Positions 34,895 to 45,976 of a stretch of DNA of 64,000 nt are shown piece after piece. A program made the translations under genes and the position numbers. Source of the stretch: Phlebopus portentosus (taxonomy: Eukaryota; Basidiomycota; Agaricomycetes; Boletales; Boletinellaceae); contig JAYXKI010000007.1 in assembly GCA_037892935.1 (NCBI GenBank), positions 1,612,001-1,676,000 of the forward strand, written 5' to 3'. Under the pieces are notes generated by a model. The model did no database searches and was not told where the DNA came from. It was given only the letters and a program-made list of their open reading frames with translations. Numbering within the stretch: position 1 is the first letter of the stretch; every line of letters begins with the position of its first letter.

Positions 34895-35499
34895 TTGCGG
34901 AGAGTATCATTTGCGATCTGCGTAGGTTTAATCGAATTCGAGGCGACCAAATAGACGTGACGTATTGGGTGTGCCATTGAGCAAAGATCGTAAGTCCATG
35001 GATATCAGAGGACAGGAGATGTTTACCCACTTCTATAGTGTCCACGAGCTGACCTGTGTAGATTGTGATCAGCGTAGGCAGCGAGCTAGAGGCGGGTGGG
35101 CACGACGATAGGCAAGTCGCGTTGACTTAAGCACACAGCTACCGGATTCGGCCAGTGCCTCTCACCCCACTATGCAATGGTCTTCTTCAGTCCTATTCCA
35201 CTGGCTATACACATACGAAGAGGTATCAAGCTGTTCACAAAGATAGCAATATTGCACTTATTTCTCTTAATCGGTTCTGAACTTTTTGGGTCTGTGTAGA
35301 AAAGCCACGCATATGAATTCAAACCGATAATCAATGACCAACAAACCGCATATCCTCAATCTAATGGCCCAAAATACGCAGTTTGAAAGAAATGCCAAGG
35401 CTGTTTCAATTTTGGTTGAAAAAAATTTACATGAAATCCAATAAAAAATTTATGGACTACTTTACATGGCTTGTAAGCAACTCAGAATATCATTCCTGT

Positions 35500-35627
35500 C
35501 ACACCGGGCAAAAACTCATTCCGAGCCCTTAGAAATTTTGGTCGGAACGGGCGAGCTCTCATCTGACTGGCTCTTTCCATTTTGGGTAGCATTTTCATAG
35601 CTTGGAAATGAGTTTTTGCCCGGTGTG
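35500..35627. mobile_element. Short MITE with 21-bp inverted repeats
   Basis: CACACCGGGCAAAAACTCAT at 35500 is exactly complemented near 35607-35627. The 128-bp unit has no coding capacity. Target duplication not resolved. Confidence 0.65.
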
Positions 35628-35917
35628 TCTACATATCCAAGCCTCCCATACCTTTCTGGATATTGCAAGTATTTGTTACCGTTTTAGCTGCGAGTATCTA
35701 TGCCACCGATACTCTTTTGGATATTTAAAATATTCTTTTGGGAGTCTTTCATGGTGATGCTCGAAATATCTCCTCTTGGAATACCCAAATGGAAATCTTA
35801 ACAGTGCTTTCAATATCCATGTAGATATAAGCCATTATATATCTCCCGCGGTGATTCCACAGCTGCCTGCTGTGTGGATGCATCCGTCGGGTGCCATGTC
35901 ACGTGATAGTTTGGGCG

Positions 35918-35931
35918 GGTGCGTACGCATC
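35918..35931. promoter_or_regulatory. Palindrome GGTGCGTACGCATC, copy 4
   Basis: One base differs from the other copies. It is flanked on both sides by CACGTGA (35899-35906 and 35951-35957), so the whole 60-bp block is roughly symmetrical. Confidence 0.6.
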
Positions 35932-36656
35932 CTGTCGAGATACATCTGACCACGTGACAGCTCTTCAAAGTTGGCCAGTAGGGGGTTTTGATAGTGCAAG
36001 GGTAACTCAACAAACGTGCATTGATACCTGAATTTTTGTCATGTATTTTACTGTATAAAAACTTTTAATTACATTCTGGCAAAATTCTAGAATCTCTTGG
36101 CCACAGGGATTTTATGCAGTGCTAAATTTCAGCTCACAGCAGTCCTAAAAATAGTCTGGCATTGTCAGAAAGGCCCAAGCTTTGGTGGTGGCACAGGCCT
36201 CTAAGTATGTCAATATGGGCAGGCTTGGGAATCATATCTTATTGCCATGTTTTGTGAGTGCTGCAATATGTAAGCTGATATCTAAGACTCAGCGCCCCTA
36301 CTAGTACAGCTGGGATCCCATGTTTGAGTAGTACAGCTCAGCTCATAATGTGCTGTGCAAAGGAATGACCTTACATATACGTGCGTATCAAGGCTATGTC
36401 TGATTTTGATTTTTCTTGTAAGCCCATACCGCCTGCGCTGTAAGGGTATGGGCTGCTGACACAGCAGTCTAATAGCAGCACCTGGTCAGTTCTCTCAGAT
36501 CCAGAAGTAACAGCTGTCCCCGACTATAAATACCCTCCCCCAGCCACAGCCACCATCGTAGATGGGCAAACTTTGTGAGCTGCTGACCTCTACACTAGCC
36601 GAGGGTAGTGACGTGGCAATTTTCAGCACAAGGTGCTCTCTGCTCCTACCAACAAC

Positions 36657-39600
36657 ATGCCCATCTCTAGCAACTGGTGTCCATCATGCTTCAAGACTTT
36701 CAACAATTCAGCTGATGTCACCAGGCATATCAAAGTTAGCAGATGCAGAGAGAATGTCAGGGATGGGCGCCATTCAACACCTCAGCCAAGCTTTCTCAGA
36801 TCCCCCTCCCATCATGACGCAGGCGATTTGCACAAAAACCTTGAACAAACTGACAGCAATGAAGTCACGGGCTTGCTTGACTATGTCATGGAGGTAGACA
36901 ATGATCTGGGATGGGCATACTTGAACAACAGCGAAGCTGCCAGTAATGGCAACCATCCTACACCAACTTCTCACCAACCAGCGAATCTGGAATCTTGTGG
37001 ACAGGCAGAAGTGGAGAGTAGAGCTGCAGTCGACTACTTTGAAGGAGCTGGGAAGGTCTATGGCAAGGGGGAGGACACCTTTAGCAGACTCTGGACCTCT
37101 GGTGAATGTGCTAGCTATAGAAGGGCCAACCCGTACTATCCCTTCTCCTGCTTTACGGACTTTGAAGTTGGAAAATGGCTTGTGGAGTTGGGCATATCAC
37201 AGTCCAAGATTGATGAGTTTTTCAAGCTTAAATATGTATGGTACACCTTAATTCCTCCATGAAATCTAAGTACTGACTAAAAAATTTAGGTGCAGGATAG
37301 ACCACTTTCATTTGATAGCAGCAATGCCCTGCGAAAGAAAGTGGAGCAGCTTCCGAGCCCTCCATGTTGGAAGGAAGCAGAAGTAGAAGTCCCTGGAGCC
37401 AAGACTCAGCACCCTTTGAAGCTGTTTTATCGAGATGCTTTGGAGTGCTTCGAATACCTCTTTGGAAACCCAGTTTTTAATGGAAAGATGGAGTTTGTGC
37501 CCCAAAAAGTCTGGCAGGGGGATAGGGCAGAGTGGCTGTACTCAGAGATGATGACTGGTGACCTAGTCTGGGATGTGCAGGTCTGTTATTACAACCTCTT
37601 CTTAAGTGCTCGCATACTGAAGCATTGCAAAGTCAAAGGTTTCGCCTGGTGAAACACTGGGACTTGTTATCCTAGCCTCTAACAAGACTCACCTCACGAA
37701 CTTCCAAGGTGATAAGGAGTGCCATGCCGTGTATCTTACCTGTGGAAATATCCACAAGGATCTACGTAGGAAAGCCACTTCACGAAGTTGGATGTTGATA
37801 GGCCAAATTCCCATTGCAAAGTTTATGGAGGATAAGGAAGTGGCAGAAATGCTTGCAGCTCGGCTGTACCACCGATGCATGGATATCATCCTGGAGAACA
37901 TGAAGAGATGCTCGCATACCCCCAAGCTTATTGTCAACCCAGCTGGTGATAGACGATTAGTCAGGATAATAGCTGCTGCACTGCAAGCTGATCTACCTGA
38001 AATGCACACAATCGCCTGCACTTCACAGAGGGTGTCACCTGTTTCAACTGCTGAGCAAGCTGACTTTGGAGATGGAAAGCAACATAAGCTACGAAAGGGC
38101 CAGAGCACGCTCAAGGAGATCGACTCACTCCTCAGCCACACCAGTCCACAGAACTTCATTCACTTTCAGAAGATTGCGAAGGAGAAGGGCCTTAATGGAG
38201 TTCAGGAGCCTTTCTGGAGAGACTGGAAGTTTGCAGACCCCTCTGTTGTCCTGGCTCCTGATGCTCTGCATCAATGGCACAAATTTTTTGCCGACCACCC
38301 TCTCAAGTGGGCAGTCTCTCTTCTAGGGAAGGAGGAGTATGACAAGCGGCTATCAGCCCTTTAGCCACGTATTGGGTATAGAAGCTTCCCCCGAGGTGTC
38401 ACAAAGTTCAAGCAACACTCCTTAAGGGAGACTAGGGATTTAGAGTGCTCTCTGGTTGCAATTTTGCAGGGCCACCCTAGGGTTGAACTGGAAACCTTGA
38501 AGGCATTTTGAGCTCTGAAGGATTTTATTTACACCGCACAATACGAGAGCCAGTCGACAGGTACCTTAAAAGATATGGACAAGTACATCAAGATCTTCCA
38601 CAGGCACAAGAAGGCACTTTCGAATGCTGGGGTGAGGGATGGAATGCAGAAGAGGGGGGAATTTCGCATTCCTAAGATGGAGCTGCTGATGCATGTAGTT
38701 CAAGCTATACGAATGTTGGGGTCAGCCCCTCAGTTCTCAACTGAACAGTCGGAGAGAGCACACATCACAGAGTGCAAACAACCCTACAAGCTCACAAACC
38801 ACAGAAGCTACCAAGAGCAGATGTGTCGCAGACTAGACAACCTACTTCGTGTCCATGTGGTCAGCCAGCTTGTGCTTTGGGAGGAGTGTAGGAAGCAAGC
38901 TGGCCTCTCATCCCAGGAGGCAGACCTAGATCCCAAGGAAAACACCTGCCTCACAAAGCAGATGTCAGAGAAGCTGCGCCAGAAGTTCTTGCCACAGCCA
39001 GTGGAGGACATATCAATGAATGAGATGGCAGTGTGGGGCGATAATTCCACCTAGTTGCTAAACTTCCACTTCGACCATATCCATGTCAAGTTTGATTCTG
39101 TGGAGCCTCGTTATGGTGCAGCCCAGTTTCAGGAAGAACTCCTCAAATACCTTAAGGATCAGCACCATCATCAGCCTTTTGAAGGTTTCCGCATGCCATT
39201 CAATGAGCTGTTCATCTGGTGGAGTGTCAGGGTCCAACTTAAAGATCCTCAAGATGAAAGCTCTCCACAACCGCTGCAACGAATTTCTGCACGTCCAAAG
39301 ACTGCCTTAAAACCGGCATGCTTTAATTTTGTTCTTGTAGATGGTGCAAGTAAATTGGGCATCTATGGGATTGTTGGTAAGCCATTCAGAGACCAGGCTG
39401 TCATAGTGCTAACTAGATAATGTCAGGAGATCACTTTGCGGCACAGCTCCGCATGGTGTTTGTAGCCTGCAACAAGCACTCAAAGGAGAGGTCTGAGCCC
39501 CTTGCATATGTGCATGTGCTTATTCCTGGAGACAAGTCGGTTAAGTCCATAGAAGGTGAAAGGCAGTTTTGCCCGGATGCTGGTACAGAGATGTTTCGTG

Positions 39601-39800
39601 TTAGGAGAAGGTGTTTGAGAGGTAGAGAGAGGGTAGGAACGGTGGTTGCTCTGAAAGATATTTGGAGGCCTGTTGAGTTGGTCCCTAGATTTGGGAAGAG
39701 GTGCCCTCCAGAGTGGACATGTGACACCACAGTAGAAGAGGCTGAGGAGTTTCACATTAACCCCTTCTGTGACAAAATTACTTATCAACATGTGTACTGA
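36657..39800 (+). pseudogene. Plavaka-type transposase, degraded
   Basis: Transposase of the giant element. Exons 36657-37235 and 37290-37580, then from 37633, joined by introns of about 50 nt. The N-terminus has a C2HC/C2H2-like finger (CPSCFKTFNNSADVTRHIK...C). Plavaka landmarks follow: WYSEM-like LYSEMMTGDLVWDVQ, VILASNKTHLTNFQGDKE, AVYLTCGNIHKDLRRKATS, ADPSVVLAPDALHQWHKFF, then FKQHSLRETRDLE and PQFSTEQSERAHITECK. The frame continues through TAG at 38362, TGA at 38509 and TAG at 39052, and shifts frame near 39417 before the C-terminal block (LAYVHVLIP, VELVPRFGKRCPPEW). So it is a pseudogene with at least three stops and one frameshift. The TGA may be CGA to TGA. Family assignment comes from motif order, not a search. 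Confidence 0.8.
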
Positions 39801-40494
39801 GAAGAGTCGAAGTAGGGTGTTTGATAATGTAGATGCCATTCAGGAGAAAATAGTCGAGAAATGAATTCAGGAACAGAGAGGTTTGAGTAAAGTAAGTAAG
39901 GGGTGTGTAGTTTTGTCTGATGATGCTTACATCAGGAAAAGCCCCATCACTTACTAAGACTTGCAACTTATATAAGGTAATGTACCCTCATTAACCGTCA
40001 TATATCTGAGTTATGATGTCTCTCCCAGATTATATGGGGTGAATGTGCGTCTGAGGTCCTCCTACAAGACATTTATCAATAATTTTAGCATTACAGAGCC
40101 ATTACTTCTATGCAGTTGCTAATTTATTCTGGATTTATATACTACAGGTGGGTGCGTTAAGTCTTTGACCCCCCTGGTTTAGGAAGGAGGATTTGCATGC
40201 TTTTTATAAATACCTATATATATAAATAGTACCACAGGCGTCAGATAGCACCTTGCCAACCAACTTGCCCATATCGGCAAAGGTGAGGGATCACCTCATT
40301 TCGCAACTGTTTGTTTCCCGAGAAGGCATACAAATCACCTTCCATAAATAGGGGGGCCGAAGACTTAATGTACCTATCTATCGTTTGTTTCGTAGGTAGG
40401 ATAGAGTCACGTGACTGCATGGCGTGTCAACTACATCTCCCTTCTAGACGCTCACCTCCCTTACACCCACGCCCAACTCACCTCCGGAGTGACA
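39801..40494. other. Intergenic region between transposase and JmjC gene
   Basis: No gene seen. A TCACGTGA site at 40407-40414 lies about 80 bp before the proposed JmjC gene start, without the usual palindrome. A TATATATAAATA block near 40217-40228 may be a promoter element. Confidence 0.45.
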
Positions 40495-43400
40495 ATGGCA
40501 GGCCTAAGTGATGGGCCACTACGGCCACCTGACTCACCAACTACGGATTGTAGCTCTCTCTCTCGTCCTCCCGATGAACTGCCAAGCCCAGAGCAGCCTC
40601 AAGACTCTCCGCTCACGCCAGAGCAGCCTCAAGACTCCCCGCCCACGCCAGAGCAGCCTCAAGACTCTCCTCTCATGCCAGATCCGCTCACGCCAGATCT
40701 GCCCACACCCACCTCCTATCCTCCTGCAATGGCAGGTGAAAACCCTGATCCGACCCAGCTGTTGTGTGATGCAACGACAGATGGGGTCTCGTTCTCTCCA
40801 CTGTCGGATGGCGTGCCAACTTCATCAGAGACACCCGAGGCCTCTCCACCACCTCGCGATCATCTCAACAGCCTGATCGAGAGATTCCAGCGTGGCCCGA
40901 GCCCGGTCGATGCAGCCATGCTACTTTCCCCAGTTAGCTCTACAGCGAATTACTACATGCATCCACAGAGTGTGCGGGACCTACTTGCGCAAGTTGACCG
41001 TCGAGAGGACGTTCCTGGGACACCCGAATTCCTCCTCCGCCGCCTGTACGCCGTCACTCACAAGTTTAATGATAAATTCATCAACGGAGCCAAAAATGGT
41101 AATGTATTCGCCAGATCCGCTTTCCTCGAGATCAAGGAGAACGTGGCTTCAGAGTGGATGCATGGCTTTGCCCAGAATCTCGTTTTCGACAAGGTCGCAT
41201 TCGCCCTCTCCAAGTGCCCTGCCGAGGATGACAGGCCACTGCAATCTCCAAGTATGGGAAGTCTCGGCATTCACAAGAGTCTGAAGAAGGTGTTTGACCG
41301 ATATGAAGACTGGAGGACGACACTTAAGGAGTTCAAAGAGGTGATGGAACACACCTGGAGGTACAACGATAACCAATACATTTTCCCCTGGAGCAAGGGC
41401 AACGCAATCTCTGATTGGGTAAGGGTGGGGTTCATCGAGGGCGCTGATTCCATGGATGTTGTAAAGCCTCTGGTAGAATCCGACTACAGCTCCCAGCTGA
41501 TGCCGTCCCTCTTGAAAGATGTTCCCGCGCAAACCCCACCTCAGCCTGACTCTGGTAATGATGAGATGGACGTTGATGCGGATTCACAAGCTCATGCGGC
41601 TTCTGGTAACAACGATGGCACCCCTAGCCCTGCTAGGCCGGAATGTGACGGCCCTGGACAGATAGACGAGGTTTCGCGATCTCTGATTCAGGCTCTGAAC
41701 AAGACCTGGGGTAGCGCCAGAGCCAGCATGGTCTTTACTAACTTCTGCTATGCCGCACTTGGCTTGCGTGGTTTGATGCTAGTGAGTTAATTCCACGTAT
41801 GTACGGAGCTTAGACTGATGCTACTGGCAGAGAGGTGAACAGATCCGTTCAGAGAAGGGCTCAATGAAAAAGCTATATGATCTACTCAAGTGCGTTTTCC
41901 CCTTCTAAGACAGACCGAATAGAGCGTAACGCATACAACAGCCCAAATTCGAAGGACACTGGGGATATCGTGAAAAAGAAGACTGCGGGGGACTTTCAAC
42001 TGCTTCGCCCACTGTACGTCATGTCAATGATATCACCGATTACCCTTCTGGGCGGCTCTGTCATTAGCAGTTCCCATGAGCGGATTCCTTTATTCGCCCT
42101 CGCCCAGGTACGCCTGCGCATATTCCGTCGGTTCTGCACTTACGTTGAAGCATAGACTGCTACTGCTCGGGGACTTAAGAGAGACAGGACGAGAATGCGT
42201 ATCGAGTATATGCTGTCATGGCTAGTGATCGGCATGACTCTTTACGGTGCAAAGGTGTATGAAGCTGGTATTTCTGCCATTTTAGGAGAATGTGACTCTC
42301 TCTGGAACGAGGAAAGCACGAGTGCTCCAGGCGCTCAAGCCTACATCCAAGAACAAAGCCCTCCTCCTAGCAGAGCTTCCTCCCACCCTGCGCCTGGCAT
42401 TTCTCCGGTGGTCCCAGAGCACCCTCCTGCAAGCGATGATGGCTTAAGTGATGGCGGTTCAAATGAGGACGCAGAGTTTGAGAACTCAAGAGCGCTAGTC
42501 AGAGACACCAAGGTGACACCCAAGGAATGGGAAAGGATGCTGAAAGAAACCACTGATGAGACGACGTACCTGCATCGACGCTTGCTTTCTGCGATCCGTC
42601 AAACCCTTGTCGATGATATGAAAGGCGTGAACTTGCTAGGTGATGGCTCGGCCATGGTTGATGGAGTCCTACGCGACGCATATTTACAGGTGCAAAATAA
42701 CAGTGGAAAGCCTTACCGGCTAAAGCCCATAAAGCTAGCATCATGGTCACAGATCCCAGTCGGGGCTCCCTTGGAGCTGTCGAGCAAACGCATGGCAGAC
42801 AACGATGGGGATGACAACTCCCGCCCTTCCAAGCGCATCAGGACTGGAGAAGAGAGTTCAAAAGCCACCAGCCGACAAAGGAAGGCGGGGCATAAGAAAC
42901 ACGAGAGCGCGAAGATGGTCATCGATGATGACGCCAGTAGCAATGGGGAGGAAGAAGGCGGGGGTGAGGAGGTCGTAGATGAAGAGAGAAGGGCGGATGT
43001 GGAGAGACCTGCAGAATCGCAAGGTGATGCCGATGTCCATGAAGAGGAGATCATAGCCAACGTTGGTGGGTTGACTGGTAACGGCCAGCACACCCTAGCA
43101 TCGGCGGTGCTCGTTGAATCAAATGAAACTGGCTCTCAAGCATCGGCAAGCCTGCCAGTCCCCGATGTATACGGACAAGCTACAGATCTAGAGTGGCGAA
43201 GCTGGGCCATTCCCAAGGTCAGTGCAGTCTCGAGTTGCATCATCGCCTCGTTGGGCTAACTTTCCAAAAGAAAAAACCAGAATTCATATCTATTCACAAT
43301 GTCCCAGTCATCAAATTCAAGCAAACGGAAAAGACATCCAAGAAGGGAGCAAAGTTGAAAACCTATAGACTCGAATGGGAGAAAGAAAGCTTCACTGTTT

Positions 43401-45145
43401 ATTCGTGGGACAAGAGGGCACGTCAGATGCACAGTTGCTCTCCACTTCTCACCTCTGACGCTGATCTTTCTCTTTTAGCGAGTTCTTGCCCGACGCATCA
43501 AGGCTCTTATGAGGGACACGAGCTATCAGACTGCACCGTACGCGATGGTACAAGTCTACTCGATAGACCAATGGGAAAATTTGAAGATTCTTGAGCAGTG
43601 CAGCGCGTTTAGAAGTGGACATATACTTATTAAATGGCATGGAAGGGACCTAGAGGCGTTTGACGGTCGTGTGAGGTGCGGTATGAGGGAGGCCTTCGAT
43701 ACCGAGGCGCCAATCTCTGCAAACGGTGCGCCTACGTCCTTTACTGTACTTATGGGCCACCTACTGACACAAATCAAGACTGCACAGAGACAGAGGTGGG
43801 GGAGAATTTATTCAAGCAAGTGAGGGGAAACTACCGAGACTTTGCCCGCGCTACTGAAGTTGATGAAAAGAGCTGGAATGAGGCATTAAAGAAATACAGG
43901 GAAGACATGAAGAAATGGGAGAAGGACAGGGCGGAGTATGAAGACAAGCTAGTGGCATATAACGCAAGTATGAAGGAAGGGAGAACGAGTGCTAAGCCTT
44001 GGAAGAGACCTTCGAAGCCTGCTAAGCTTAGGGCAGAGCCAAAGATAGACGAGCTTAGCCACCTTCGCCCCTTGAACTTCTTAGATATGCCTCTAAGTGG
44101 AGACGTTTTTGAAAGGTGGGCCCTACAACTACCCGCCTCCATACGATGTTTGCTTTGACCTCGCCCCTTTCAGACCTCTCGATGATTCGTCAAAGTTCTT
44201 TGCATGACAGTCGTTCGTGCGCGACAGCAAGCTATACGTATTCTCCACCCCCTGCCCTCCTGAGCAATTTGGCAAGTCCTGGCTGCTGGCCAGCATAAGA
44301 TCAGCCTGGTCGGATTGGCATATCGACACCGCAGGGATGGCGACGGCACTCCACGTGATTGACGGCAGAAAACTAATCTTTATCCCTCGTGACTTTCGAC
44401 TGTTTCCGGCGGGCTGGCAAGAAGAGCGCGACGGACGTCTAGCATACGACGCCGTACTGCTGGAAAGGGGAGATACCTTGTAAGTAACCCCCTCTAACCC
44501 GCCTCGACACGGCTCACGCTTTGCTGCAGCTTAATGAAGCCTGGAACTAGTCACTTCGTTGTTACGCTGGTCCATTCGACGGTAATTGGAGCTCACTTCT
44601 ATTCTCTCTCGTCCATGAAGGAAACACTCGTGGGGCTGCTACGAGTGCACTATCTCGGCAGGACAAGCACAAACGTCCTGCACAATACATCGCCCATTAT
44701 GCTCACAAAATGCCTTGCTTCTTTGGCAGAACGCTGCGGTTCAGGTACACCGCCAGATGCAGAGGGGAGGGTTGGGCTGGGTAAGCCGAAAGTCGCGCTC
44801 AAGGGCGTGACGAACGAGGACCTCGCATATCTACTCATCATAAATGCACACATCGATCAGCTGCAACCCGAGTGCTGCCCGGACGACACAGATGCATGGC
44901 AAAAAACTCGGGAGTTTGCATTGGACTATCCACTAATCAGGGGTGCGCTAAGATGCGTCGTGGATTGCATAGAGGAGGCCGCCTCTGACACTCTCATGAG
45001 CGCAGAGGATGAATTCTTCAGAATAGTGAAGGACTTTGAAGTGAGGTTGGCAAAAGAAGTTGGAAATAGCTGGGCCAATGACGGTAGAAGCATTAAAGTA
45101 ACTTGTGTAGACCATCGCCATAATGGCAGGCATAGCTGGCAATAG
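40495..45145 (+). pseudogene. JmjC-domain protein gene, multi-exon, one stop and a likely frameshift
   Basis: Large gene with a C-terminal JmjC (cupin-fold, Fe(II)/2-oxoglutarate) domain. Exon 1 (40495-41781) begins MAGLSDGPLRPPDSP and contains three 10-residue PEQPQDSPLT-type repeats (40588-40677). Later exons include about 41910-42107, 42156-43217 (acidic and basic regions, KRIRTG), 43271 onward, 43485-43730, about 43790-44115 and 44118-44479, then 44530-45145. The JmjC core reads SDWHIDTAGMATALHVIDG (His 44317, Asp 44323), RKLIFIPRD, LLERGDTL|FLMKPGTSHFVV and IGAHFYSLSSM (His 44594), so the metal ligands are kept. A TGA at 44205-44207 interrupts the frame and one base seems lost near 44115. 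One exon junction near 41830-41925 is unresolved. Histone demethylase activity cannot be claimed. Confidence 0.75.
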
Positions 45146-45209
45146 ATGTGTATAGTAATTAGCACGTGATACTGCTGTATAGCATCCAACTGCGGACACG
45201 TCGACTGCG

Positions 45210-45223
45210 GATGCGTACGCATC
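45210..45223. promoter_or_regulatory. Palindrome GATGCGTACGCATC, copy 5
   Basis: Lies 65 bp after the JmjC gene stop and upstream of the TET/JBP gene; CACGTGA is at 45163-45169. Confidence 0.6.
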
Positions 45224-45419
45224 CCTCCCCCCCCCCGCAATCAGCACCCAAGCCCCCACCCCCGGTCCCCTGCTTTTCTAGGCCACAGCTGCTCCCTGGG
45301 CCCCGGTTTGGATTCAGCTACACTTGCTTTTGGCAGGTAAGTGATCCCCAAACAGCCTCATCTCACCATAGCTGGCAGCCTGCTCAAGCAGAGGTGCTGA
45401 AAAGGCCGAGTGCTGCTGA

Positions 45420-45855
45420 GCCCGTGCTGCGTAGCCAGGGCAGTGCCAGCCATCTGGGAGGTGTGCTATGCGCTGCTGAACCCATGCCACTTAGCTGGGG
45501 CGGCGCTGGCACACTTCGGCCCTCTGCCAGCCATCTGGGAGGTGCGCTATGCGCTGCTGAACCCATGTCACTTAGCTGGGGCAGCGCTGGCACACCTCGG
45601 CCCTCTGCAATCCAACCGGGAGGTGTGCTGCGCACTGCTGAACCCATGCCACTTAGCTGGGGTGGTGCCGACACACCTCGGTCCTCTGCCAGACACCTGG
45701 GAGGTGTGCTGCACACTGCTGAACCTATGTCGCTTAGCTGGGGCAGCACTGGCGCACCTCGGCCCTATGCAAGCCAGCTGGAAGGCATGCTGTGCACTGC
45801 TGAACCTGTGCCACTTAGCCAGGGCAGTGTTGCCGCACCTTGGCCCTCTGTGAGC
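45420..45855. repeat. 81-bp minisatellite, about five copies
   Basis: The marker TTAGCT (or TTAGCC) recurs at 45491, 45572, 45653, 45734 and 45815, each 81 bp apart; a shorter first copy begins near 45420. As 81 is a multiple of three, frames stay open on both strands, which explains the long apparent ORFs. Located upstream of the TET/JBP gene. Confidence 0.92.
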
Positions 45856-45976
45856 CAGCTTGGGAGGTTGGGGGTTGTGCTGGGCATGCCATAGCACTCC
45901 GCCAGCCATCCACAGCCCTGAATCTCACCAGTCCTCTGTAGTCAGGCCAGCACTGAGCGCTATTTTACAGGTAGAG

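Larger units (their letters stand above)
34895..36656. other. Intergenic region upstream of the transposase gene
   Basis: No gene seen. Contains a short MITE (35500-35627), a palindrome with flanking CACGTGA sites (35899-35957) and, just before the transposase, A/T-rich promoter-like sequence (CTATAAATA at about 36524-36532). Confidence 0.5.

Noticed and set aside
45166..45909. Long frames on both strands with 27-residue repeats
   Set aside because: Explained by the 81-bp minisatellite, whose period keeps any frame open.
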